Part shown: positions 37,234-47,698 of the stretch, piece by piece
Numbering within the stretch: position 1 is the stretch's first letter
How the letters are laid out: the number at the start of each line of letters is the position of its first letter
Origin: Trematomus loennbergii
Lineage: Eukaryota > Chordata > Actinopteri > Perciformes > Nototheniidae
Direction: 5' to 3'
Length of the DNA stretch: 64,000 nt
NCBI GenBank assembly: GCA_012861695.1
Contig: JAAOOA010000127.1
Span: forward strand, 28,204,502 to 28,268,501
Notes under the pieces: generated by a model
Told to the model about the DNA's origin: nothing
The model's input: the letters and a program-made list of their open reading frames with translations, nothing else
Databases searched by the model: none
Made by a program: the position numbers and the translations under genes

Positions 37234-37983
37234 CTTCTCGTGAGCGCTCCATCATCGAGCGCGGCCTGACTTCCTTCCACGATGTTTCCTGCATTCGCTT
37301 CGTCAGACGCACGAGCCAGAGAGACTTCCTGAACATCCAGTCAGACAGCAGGTAAAGCTCGTATTTGTAAACCTACTTTGCAAAAAAACAGATTATGATT
37401 CTTAAAGGTATTATACTATTTTGAGGCATCCTTGTTTGTTTTTTTCCTGCTTTTTTACACATACTCTCTCCAGTACAGGTTAGCTCTGAGTGTTAGCGAT
37501 GCTTGCTAATGTAAACAAAGACCATATTACGTCCAAAACACGTAGCAACGTTTCTGATAGCAACGTTTCTGATAGGGCCATGGGTGTAAAGCCCTCCCAC
37601 ATTTCCGATATTACGTCATATCGGACGCAAATCTGGATCAGCTCCGTTGTTCCCCGTTTTTAGATATTTGGTTACGGAGAAAAAGAGAGAGGGTTTTATT
37701 TTCTGACACTTTGTGAGTTCCCTGACACACCGGGGACACATCTTTATGTACAAAGGGCATGAAAAAGTGCAATTTGCATGATAGGAGACCTTTAAATGTT
37801 GTGTTTGTTGCAGGTGTTACTCGTACGTGGGGCGTCGGGGCTACTCCCATCTGGACCGGCAGGGCTGCCTGTATCACAGCACGGTTCAACACGAGCTGCT
37901 GCACACGCTCGGGTTCAACCACGAGCAGTGCCGCTCCGACAGAGACCAGCACATCCGCATCCTGTGGGAGAACATCCAGTCCG
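37234..37983 (+). pseudogene. Astacin-family metalloprotease fragment (two exons)
   Basis: Exon 37234-37351 (after ttctcctcag, before gtaaag) encodes ERGLTSFHDVSCIRFVRRT. Exon 37814-37983 (after gttgcag) encodes CYSYVGRRGYSHLDRQGC, then the zinc site HELLHTLGFNHEQ and RSDRD. The frame is continuous across the splice. HEXXHXXGXXH is the astacin signature, so the exons come from a hatching-enzyme/nephrosin-like secreted protease. The sequence before the zinc site is shorter than usual by about 6 residues. No exon for signal peptide, propeptide or the C-terminal half (the Met-turn tyrosine region) is found nearby, so this is an orphan fragment. The zinc ligands are intact. Confidence 0.8.
37406..37791. 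mobile_element. TTAA-flanked MITE in the astacin intron
   Basis: 386 bp between TTAA at 37402-37405 and TTAA at 37792-37795. Ends AGGTATTATACT and, inverted, AGGTCTCCTATC. The right half is the inverse of the repeat at 35305. It fills most of the 462-bp intron. Confidence 0.6.
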
Positions 37984-38204
37984 GTCTGTATCCTAAACTG
38001 TTCTTATTATACATCCATGCTCTAAAACACCCTCGAATAAGCCCTTAATAAAGTATTTTTTAAAACATCATCCGAGGCGTGTCCCATGTCTCACCTGCAC
38101 CACCTCTCTAGACCTCGGCCTGGGTTTTAAACACTTTTAGGGACACTTGGTTGACTTTATTTTAAGATATTTTCCCTCCCCGTGTGCCTACTAACCCGTG
38201 TGTA

Positions 38205-38290
38205 TTTTGTATTTTATATTTTATATTTTACATTTTACATATTTGTTTTATATTTTATATATTTTAACATTTGGGTTGAGGTGATTTTTA
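38205..38290. repeat. AT-rich simple repeat (tttatatttta)
   Basis: Loose repeats of attttatattttacatttt following the astacin fragment. Confidence 0.7.
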
Positions 38291-38331
38291 TTACCAGCAC
38301 TTATTTTTAAAAGCACTTAAAAAAAAGCACT

Positions 38332-40402
38332 TTTATGTATGTATTTATCATGTTTTAACACTAATTTTACCTGCATGCCGATTTTAAACAAAGTCAACCT
38401 CGGTTCTTTTAGGAAATAAAAGGTATTTTCTTTATTAAAACCTCAATAATGTGAAGATGATTTTCCACATCTTTCTTCCGATACTCCAAAAAAAGAAGAA
38501 GGTGTTTGAACGTTTAATGTTGATATTGATTAACAGCTTCATTCTGCAGATCGTTGCTCGGCTTTTAATGAATGAACAACGATGGCTTTGTACAGAAAGG
38601 ACTCTGATGAATGACAGGGGTAATAACACAGTGTACTTTATTTGAAAGACAAATTAATACATGCAAACATATTCAAGATAAAAATAAAGTACCTCAGAAT
38701 GTAACTACAGTACAAATCTTGACTGCATGTAGTGTGGATGTTTGTCCACTAAGGGGCGACACATCCTCACAGTTCACATGGAGAGACCTGCTAACACACC
38801 TTTACAGAACTGCTTTAATGACACAGGTATTTAAGCATCACCACTAAAACTATTGTGTTTTCCTCAGAATGGAAGATCAGCATTTACTTTAATGAGAAGT
38901 TACGCCTAAATCCAGAAATGCCAATAAAAAACAAGTGAAATAACACATTTAGAGTCAGGTAATATTTAAAACACAGCTTGCACAATCATCCTCAGTGTCA
39001 TCTACACAGTGATCCTTCTTTAAAGATCGTTATGCAGTGTAAATAAACACAACTGAAGCACAAACAAAAGAACATTTTCTATTTTAAAGGAAGACAATAC
39101 AGCAGGGAGGACACAAAAGCATTTTCAAGCTAATGTAACTTTCCTTTTCAAGTCATGTGTGGCTTTTTCCTCGTCTGTCGATCAGTGAAAGTCAATCTCA
39201 ACCGTCTCCATCCTGATCTCCTTCCTCCCGCTCCTCAGTGATGGACACTTCTCTGAAATCTTTATCTCTCTCTCTCCCTGAGGCGACACATCGGGACTCT
39301 CTCTCTCAGAGGCAGTGCAGATATCTGAGGGAACAACGTCAACATGTCAGAACTGCTTTTACTTTCAGGCAGAAGAGAGGCCAAGTTGTTCGTGTACTGT
39401 ATTGTCTTCATATAAGGCCAGACAGAAGAGGTCAAAGCATAAGAGAGTATGCCTCAGAATCAGAATCAAGTTTATTGCCAGGTACGTTTAAACATACAAG
39501 GAATCTGCTTTGGTATCTGGTGGTGCGAACATAAACAATCTAAAGAAATAAGTTGCAAAGTATATATGTTAGAGCCAGTATTTCGTTTTTATAAGAAAGG
39601 CCACCTAATTGTGACGTCTGTAGTCAACACACTATGAAAGACTACAATTCCCACGGCGCCTCCTTTAAGTGACAGTGATGGGCAGCAACCTGTCAGAAAG
39701 ACGCCGTCGAGGAACACTTTTTAACTGTTCAATACCCTTTAAGTTATTAAGTTATATTTCAAGAAAGAAAGAATACCTAAATTGTTTGTTATTTTATTTG
39801 AGTTTTGCCTATTTGTTTTGACTATTGTAAAGGCCTCTTTTCTTTGTTGCATGTGTAAAAGTTTGTTATTTTATTTTGAGCAAACCAAGGCCCTTGGTGG
39901 ATTTAATTTCGGCCTGCAGGATAATTTGTAATTACTATTAGATCTGGCCCGCCGGTATATTGCACGCACACCATCACTCAATCCTGAGGATCTCCTCAGC
40001 TCAGAGCCTGAGCCCAAACATTGATGAACTTGCACCCAAGATGAGATGCCAAGTATCTGGCTTGAACTAGCATCACAGAGCAGCAAACTGAGTTTACATG
40101 GATGTTTCCTTCTGCACTTTTTTTGTTGAGAGAACAGGGCATGTTTGGTTTGTTCTTTGAGGGAAATAGTTTTTTTGAAGCTGTTGTTGGCCTGTGGAAA
40201 AATGTAATCATAAGAAATGACTCGGGGAAAAGCTGCAGATAGAGCCATAAGAAATTAATGCAACTGATTATTTAATATTCAATGTTGTTTTTATAGGCAA
40301 TAATTTAAGCTTTGTTGGTTCCAGGTTTAATATGTGCAATGAGTTCATTTCAATACGTTTTGCAATAAACATTGAACCAGTCCGGCCCTCGACTAGTACC
40401 AA
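38332..40402. repeat. Duplicated flank, copy in unit 3
   Basis: About 2 kb matching 58048-59815 with few differences (for example cctgcatgccg, cactgatgggcagcaacc). No gene is supported. It includes a LINE-type tail (39460-39580) and part of a hAT-like repeat. Confidence 0.85.
39460..39580 (-). mobile_element. Retroposon 3' tail
   Basis: The plus strand reads cagaatcagaatcaagtt then attgccaggtacg, so the minus strand ends in CTTGATTCTGATTCTG, a tail type widespread in fish genomes. Copied at 59176-59296. Confidence 0.45.
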
Positions 40403-40446
40403 TTTTTTAATTTTGGCCCACTGTGTGATTGAGTTTGACCCCCCTG
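39886..40446. mobile_element. hAT-like repeat fragment
   Basis: Contains the motif ccttggtggatttaatttcgg and ends gagtttgacccccctg, whose inverse CAGGGGGGTCAAACTC is the usual hAT-type terminus. At 59634 the partner copy still shows the opposite end, gtgtcaaactcaaggcc. Confidence 0.5.
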
Positions 40447-41285
40447 ATATAAACCATCGGAGGCCAAGCAACTCTTCAACTGTAAGTAACACAAAGATAA
40501 AGGAAAGAAAACTAGTTAAAAATGTCTGTTTAAGTCGTCTAGTGGCTTGATAGAAAAATAAGGAAGGAAGCCACGACAATATATAATAAGGAAAATAAAA
40601 AATAAGTATTTTTAAGAAACAATTTAGCATTAAACTAGGATGCTAAAGACACGTATTTACAACACATTTAAATGTAACTATACAAATAACCTTAAAAGCT
40701 AAAAAAAAAAAAATGGGTAGTATTGTGTGTGCATGCTGTGTGTGAAATGAACAGAAACAATAGCTCTAATAACTCTAGAAGAAGCAGTACTAACATCCAA
40801 AATACCAGGATGTACTTCTGCATGGGGTCACATTTTCCATTTAAGCGTGCTTTCCTTACGGTGGCCGACAGGTGCAAATGCGTTACAATGGACCACAAGA
40901 AGAAACATCTTCACCAACTTGAGGAAACATGTGTAGCGTTTACTAAAAGTGAACAAAACGCTGCAAATAAAGAAACTAAATAAACAACACGGACCCTAAA
41001 AAGTGACGCACACAGTTGGGGGACCGGAGCACTTAGTGATGTTCAGGGATTATACAGTTTGCCAACTGTCTCTGTTGTTGGAAACTTACCTAAAATAACA
41101 ATGTTTATTGACTTATTTTAACAATGCGATTGCATAATTCCTTCCGATATTATTGCAGATCTGCTGCAAGTTAGCTAGCTAACCTAGCATGTGTTGTAAC
41201 GGGGGCAAAGATGTTTGTTTTGGCACATTTGTGTATTTATATATGCATCGGGTCTGAAACCGCGCCCTATTATGCACATTTTCAG
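40447..41285. other. Unassigned stretch
   Basis: No gene or recognised repeat. A poly(A) run at 40701-40713 and several short ORFs without coding features. Confidence 0.4.
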
Positions 41286-41707
41286 TTGTATATGTATGTA
41301 GTGTCTCTACTTTAAAGAGTCCTCTCCTGCTGATGTTCAGGTGTATATCAGTATGTAGTGTCTCTACTTTAAAGAGTCCTCTCCTGCTGATGTTCAGGTG
41401 TATATCAGTATGTAGTGTCTCTACTTTAAAGAGTCCTCTCCTGCTGATGTTCAGGTGTATATCAGTATGTAGTGTCTCTACTTTAAAGAGTCCTCTCCTG
41501 CTGATGTTCAGGTGTATATCAGTATTAGTGTCTCTACTTTAAAGAGTCCTCTCCTGCTGATGTTCAGGTGTATATCAGTATGTAGTGTCTCTACTTTAAA
41601 GAGTCCTCTCCTGCTGATGTTCAGGTGTATATCAGTATGTAGTGTCTCTACTTTAAAGAGTCCTCTCCTGCTGATGTTCAGGTGTATATCAGTATGTAGT
41701 GTCTCTA
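41286..41707. repeat. 57-bp minisatellite, array 1
   Basis: About 7 units, each containing gtgtctctactttaaagagt and cctctcctgctgatgttcag, with one unit shortened by 2 bp at 41526. The period is a multiple of three, so long artefact ORFs appear on both strands. Confidence 0.95.
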
Positions 41708-42473
41708 CTCTGACATGTCTCCATGCTTTAATGTTCAAAAAGCTCTTTATTTCTCTCATACTGCCTGTGCTGCAGCACCTCTTTTCACCCTCTGTCTGAA
41801 ACCAGAGCCCAGTCTGCTCTGATTGGTTAGCTGGCCGGCTCTGTTGTCATTTGTCAACCGCTTAGAGATGTCCTGCCCCTTAGCCTATCACGTATAATGT
41901 GTTGGAGCGCTAGCCAATAGAAGCGCGAGTGTCACGAAGTGGGAACTGTGGGATTTCAGCCTTTGCAGACCATTTACATGCACCCAAATATATAACACAA
42001 TACAGGACATCGAAACCCCCCCAAAAAAACAAAAGGACCCCTTTAAATGTCTGAATGGAAGTGTTTGCACCGGTTGACCCCCGTATTTTCTGGATAACCT
42101 GGACCAAAATCCTTCGTGCACACAAGTATGAGGAAGAGGTTCAAACTTCCAGGTAGCATACTAAAAAGAGAAAAGTATGCGAGTTGGAACGCAGACAAAA
42201 AGTCAAGGTGAGTGAGAACTGGTTTCCTCAGCGTGCGTTCAGACCATTCTTCTTAAGTGAGAACACAACACACGCCTCAGTGGAGAGCAGATTCCTCAGC
42301 ACACTGCGCTTTGTGCTGCGTACGTGCCACTAATTCTTCAAATCCCTCCGAACAAAGACGCTTGTTGTAGAGTGAAAGGTAAACAGTGAGACGTCAGGAC
42401 AAACATTAGCAGAGAACAGTTTGAGCTCTTCTGTCACTCTGAGGAAGAGCACATGTCAACTTTTGAAGAGAGG
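41708..42473. other. Dispersed repeat flank and unassigned sequence
   Basis: 41708-41945 continues the repeat in which the 57-bp unit sits and includes the inverse of 12290-12480 (ggagcgctagccaatag). 41946-42473 shows no gene; 41998-42040 has a C/A-rich run. Confidence 0.45.
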
Positions 42474-43740
42474 CAAGGCAAGGCAAGTTTATTTATATAG
42501 CACCTTTCAACACAAGGCAATTCAAAGTGCTTTACAAAAAATGAAAGACATTAAGAAATGGCATTTAAAATCAGTCATTAAAAAGAAAAGATAATAAAAT
42601 AAACATTAAAAGAAAAAATACATGGATAAAAGTTACAGTGCAGTTTAAGATATGAATAGTTCAATTAAAAGCGCGACAAAAAGAAAAGTCTTCAGCCTGG
42701 ATTTAAAAGTAGTCAGAGTTGCAGCGGACCTGCAGGTTTCTGGGAGTTTGTTCCAGATATTTGGAGCATAATAACTGAACTTCTCCATGTTTAGTTCTGA
42801 CTCTGGGGACAGAAAGCTGACCAGAAGACCTGAGAGATCTGGATGGTTCATAATTTAGCAGGAGGTCAGAAATGTATTTTGGGCCTAAACCATTCAATGC
42901 TTTATAAACCAGCAGCAGTATTTTGAAATCAATTATTTGACACACAGGAAGCCAGTGTAAGACTTCAGAACAGGAGTGATGTGATCCACTTTCTTAGTGT
43001 CAGCGAGGACTCGAGCAGCGGCGTTCTGAATCAGCTGCAGCTTTCTAATAGATTTTTTAGTGAGACCTGCGAAGACACCATTACAGTAGTCCAGTCTACT
43101 GAAGATAAAAGCATGGACAAGTTTTTCCAAATCCTGCTGTGACATTAGTCTTTTAATCCTAGATATGTTCTTTAGGTGATAGTGGCAGATTTAGTAACTG
43201 TTTTAATGTGACTGTTGAAACTCAGGTCAGAGTCCATGACTACACCTACATTTCTGGCTTCATCTGTTGTTTTGAACATTGCAGACTGAAGCTCAGCGCT
43301 AACTTTTATACGTTCTGCCTTGGCTCCAAAAACCATTACCTCAGTTTTATCTTTGTTTAATTGGAGAAAGTTCTGACACATCCAGTCATTGATTTGTTCA
43401 ATGCACTTACTCAGTGTTTGAATTGGAGCATAGTCTCCTGGTGAAATTGTTACGTACATTTGTGTGTCATCCGCATAGCTATGGTAACTTATTTTGTTGT
43501 TCTTCATTATCTGAGCCAGTGGTAGCATGTAGACGTTAAAGAGAAGAGGCCCCAAGATGGAGCCTTGAGGTACCCCACATGTCATATTTGTCAACTCAGA
43601 TGTGTATTTACCTATAGAAACAAAGTTGTTTCTGTCCTTTAAGTAGGATTCAAACCAATTTAGAACTGTTTCCGAAAGTCCCACCCAGTTTTCCAGTCGG
43701 TCTAGTAATATGTTGTGGTCAACAGTGTCAAACGCAGCAC
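42474..43740 (-). mobile_element. 5'-truncated LINE with reverse-transcriptase core
   Basis: The minus strand encodes RT motifs FDTVDHNILL, GVPQGSILGPLLF and YADDTQMY (about 43470-43490), then the connector NDWMCQNFLQLN, and the C-terminal LDYCNGVFAGL and YKALNGLGPKYISDLL. The frame is broken at about 43160, 42940 and 42830. The 3' end is aagtttatttatatagcacc on plus, preceded by ggcaaggcaaggcaag repeats at 42474. It belongs to the L2/Rex1/CR1 group. The 5' end is cut at about 43740, inside RT. Confidence 0.85.
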
Positions 43741-43829
43741 TGAGGCAAAGTCCCTTATGCAGGCAACAGTGAACACAATTTAAGAAATATAAAATACAAA
43801 GTGCAAAAACTCCAGATATGAAATAATGA

Positions 43830-44400
43830 GTGTCTTTGTAGTCATGTTTTGTCGTTTAATAGACATTTTACGTAACTTTTTAGTCACTTGAGTCTCTCTG
43901 TGGTTATTTTGTGTCTTTTTGAGTATTTTTGTAGAGACTTGTGTCTTTTTGTAGTCTTTTTGTGTGTTGTTTTGATTATTTTGTGTAACTTTTAAGTCCT
44001 TATTAGTCTCCTCAGAGTCGTTTTGAGTCTTTTGTAGGCCTTAAGTGCCTCTTTTGGTAATTGACTGTCTCTGCAGTCCTTTAGTGTCTCTTTGTGGTGA
44101 TTAAGTGTCTCTTTGTGCCACTTTGTGGACATGTGGTCATTATGTGTACCACTGTGGTCATTCTGAGTGCCTTAGTGGTCATTTTGAGTCTGTGAAAACA
44201 TATCTCATCTCTTCATAGTCATTTTGACTCTCTTTGGAGTTTCTATTTGTGTCTGTTGTTTGTTTGGACACTTTTCATAATTTCCTGGTGTCCTTTTGCA
44301 GCTGTTTTTCATATCTTTGTAGTTTCTTTGGTCTTCTCGCAGCTCTTTTGCATCTGATTGTAGTCTTTTTGTCCGCCCCTTGAGTCTCTCCTTGGTTCAT
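43830..44400. repeat. Degenerate T/G-rich minisatellite
   Basis: Loose repeats of ttttgtgtctttttgtagtc and tttgtggtcattttgagtc, unit about 15-20 bp, strongly diverged. Confidence 0.6.
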
Positions 44401-46657
44401 ACTTGTATCTTTGGGTGACATTTTGTAGATCTAGGCACTGGTGTCAAGGTCAGCTTTTTGGTGAGCTAAGAGATTCTGTTTCCCATTCAGCAAAAAAGAA
44501 AGTGAAAACTCTGCATTTATATCATTCTGCTCAGAACAAATCCAAGAAGAGAAACATTCCTAACACTAAGTGCGGCCTTACCACTGTCATATAAACCTTC
44601 AGAATCAAACAGCAGCGTTTATATATCCCCATCTTGTTAGCGGAGCCTTGCAATGGACTCACTAACACAGTGACTGCAGCTCTTTAGTCCAGAAGAGACA
44701 CCTGCTCCCTCCTCTTCAGAGTCACGAGACGGAGAGAGAGATCTGAGATCAGCTGGAGAGAGAACAGAGGCCTGCTTCAGCTCCTGGTGGCCCTTCAGGG
44801 ACGATCAGACGGAGATGTGGCCCAGATCCCAGCTCCTTTCCTCCTCTTCCTCCACTTCCTCTCTCCCTCTCTGTCAGTATCTATAATGTCCTCCCTTCTG
44901 AAGACAGGATATGGGATCTGGGGCTCGCTGTCTCGCTCGTTCTTTCTTTAATGTCTCTTCCTGTCAGCAGCACAGGACCCAGTGATGCCCGGCTGCACTC
45001 GTGGACAAAAAGGCAGTCTTTGTGCCTGAATGTGAGTCCCAACAATGAGCGAGTTAATACGAGCCAAGCACTCTGGATCATTTCCACCGTCCTCACGTCC
45101 CTGTTTCTGCTTCCTGAGGTGAAACACTGTGGACGTGGTTTAGGGGGACATTTATGGCAGGGGCTCTTAAAAAATCTGAATCAGTAAGAATCAGACATCT
45201 TGTTTATTTATTACTTATACTATTTTTCCTATATTATTACTTATACTTACTCATATTATTATTATTTCTTGCTCAGAGAAATTGGGATTTGTGACAGTTG
45301 TGACATTTAAAAAATAGAAATATGGGTTAAGTGACAGTTTGATTTTAGAAATGTAAAATAAAAAAAACATTAAAATGTAATTAAATATAATTAAACTAAA
45401 TAAAATGTAATATGATAAAATAAAAATAAATAAAACAAATAAAAATACATTTCAAGATTAATTAAAAATGTAATATTAGAATAAAAATAAATAAAAATAA
45501 TACAAATGTAAAAAAAATATACAAAAATTACATTTCTTTGACATTATTAAAGTGTAATATTGAGCATTCTTTGGTAATAATGTAAAATGTAATAATACTC
45601 AAATCTCTGTCTGTTTTAAATATTCTGTATCAAACATAGGAGTCGAATATAAGCGAATATTATAAATATTATGTAAAATGTTTTATTATATTTTACAGGA
45701 TATCTGTTATGTTTTCTGCCTAGAATAAAATCATGTTACAGTAGAAACTTCTTTACATGTGAGACACCGTCATCTCCACAAATCACATGTTCATTACGTG
45801 CATGAGACTTCCTCAGATCAGTATTCACATGCGTCCGTACGCCTCAGATGTTCCTCGTGTCCTAACGTCATTGAGACGCTGATTTTGGAGGCGAGGTTAC
45901 CCATAAACCGTCTGACTCGTATCAATAGTTTCCCCCTTTGACGGAGAAGGCCTGCCTTTAAATGCAAGTCATGCCAATTACAGTAAACATGATTAGGCAC
46001 ATTTGGCACTGAGCCAGAGTTGGAATAAATCAAGTTAGTGAGAGCAGAAGTTCCCTCAGAAGCTTTTAAATACTTAGGTCTGCAAAAAAGTCATTGAGAA
46101 TGAATGAGGAATTAGATTTTTCATCAAAATGTGTCGTAAAAAGACTAAAAACAAGAAGTTTTTATTATTTTTTTATATTCTGACTTCCACACACAACAAC
46201 AAGCCCTTCAACTCATGCAAAACTTGTGAATCCTTAGAAATGGGTCTTAAATCTAAAATGTGATTAAATCAAAGCTGTAGATATGAACAGGTTTCTGTTG
46301 TTCTGAGTTGATGAGCGCCTCGTCATGATTGTCACAGTTGGCTGCAGCCCTGCGGCACTGAGAACAGGATGAGGCAGGTAGAGGAAATAAAAATGTCAAT
46401 CAAACGTCACCTCAGCTGCACACCTGCAGAGAGAGGATTCGTTCAGCCTGGCTCAACATTTACCTTACAATAAGCTGATGCTTTAACCCCAAATTACTTA
46501 CAAGAAGTGCAATAAAACATGAAGATGCAAACTCCAGAACATGCAGGAATATTCACTTTGATTGTAAGAGCAGGTGCATTTGGTTCCAATGAGCTAAAAA
46601 CCTTTATGTACTAACATTTTTAATGAAAGAGGACATATTATGATCATTTCCAGCTTC
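44401..46657. other. Unassigned stretch, AT-rich in the middle
   Basis: No gene is supported. 45190-45560 is A-rich with aataaaataaaa repeats. 44640-44880 is GC-richer and may hold unrecognised gene remains. 45620-46640 shows nothing clear. Confidence 0.4.
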
Positions 46658-47698
46658 ATATCAGTATGTAGTGTCTCTACTTTAAAGAGTCCTCTCCTGC
46701 TGATGTTCAGGTGTATATCAGTATGTAGTGTCTCTACTTTAAAGAGTTCTCTCCTGCTGATGTTCAGGTGTATATCAGTATGTAGTATCTCTACTTTAAA
46801 GAGTCCTCTCCTGCTGATGTTCAGGTGTATATCAGTATGTAGTGTCTCTACTTTAAAGAGTCCTCTCCTGCTGATGTTCAGGTGTATATCAGTATGTAGT
46901 GTCTCTACTTTAAAGAGTTCTCTCCTGCTGATGTTCAGGTGTATATCAGTATGTAGTCTCTACTTTAAAGAGTCCTCTCCTGCTGATGTTCAGGTGTATA
47001 TCAGTATGTAGTGTCTCTACTTTAAAGAGTCCTCTCCTGCTGATGTTCAGGTGTATATCAGTATGTAGTGTCTCTACTTTAAAGAGTCCTCTCCTGCTGA
47101 TGTTCAGGTGTATATCAGTATGTAGTGTCTCTACTTTAAAGAGTTCTCTCCTGCTGATGTTCAGGTGTATATCAGTATGTAGTATCTCTACTTTAAAGAG
47201 TCCTCTCCTGCTGATGTTCAGGTGTATATCAGTATGTAGTGTCTCTACTTTAAAGAGTCCTCTCCTGCTGATGTTCAGGTGTATATCAGTATGTAGTGTC
47301 TCTACTTTAAAGAGTTCTCTCCTGCTGATGTTCAGGTGTATATCAGTATGTAGTATCTCTACTTTAAAGAGTCCTCTCCTGCTGATGTTCAGGTGTATAT
47401 CAGTATGTAGTGTCTCTACTTTAAAGAGTCCTCTCCTGCTGATGTTCAGGTGTATATCAGTATGTAGTGTCTCTACTTTAAAGAGTCCTCTCCTGCTGAT
47501 GTTCAGGTGTATATCAGTATGTAGTGTCTCTACTTTAAAGAGTTCTCTCCTGCTGATGTTCAGGTGTATATCAGTATGTAGTATCTCTACTTTAAAGAGT
47601 CCTCTCCTGCTGATGTTCAGGTGTATATCAGTATGTAGTGTCTCTACTTTAAAGAGTCCTCTCCTGCTGATGTTCAGGTGTATATCAGTATGTAGTGT
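46658..47698. repeat. 57-bp minisatellite, array 2, with higher-order pattern
   Basis: About 18 units of the same 57-bp motif as 41286. Three variants recur in order: A (tagtgtctc, gagtcctc), B (tagtgtctc, gagttctc), C (tagtatctc, gagtcctc). One unit lacks 2 bp at 46953. The last unit is cut at tagtgtca and runs into hAT B. Confidence 0.95.

Noticed and set aside
41286..47698. 57-bp arrays considered as a CRISPR-like array
   Set aside because: Units are contiguous with no unique spacers, and the sequence is vertebrate.
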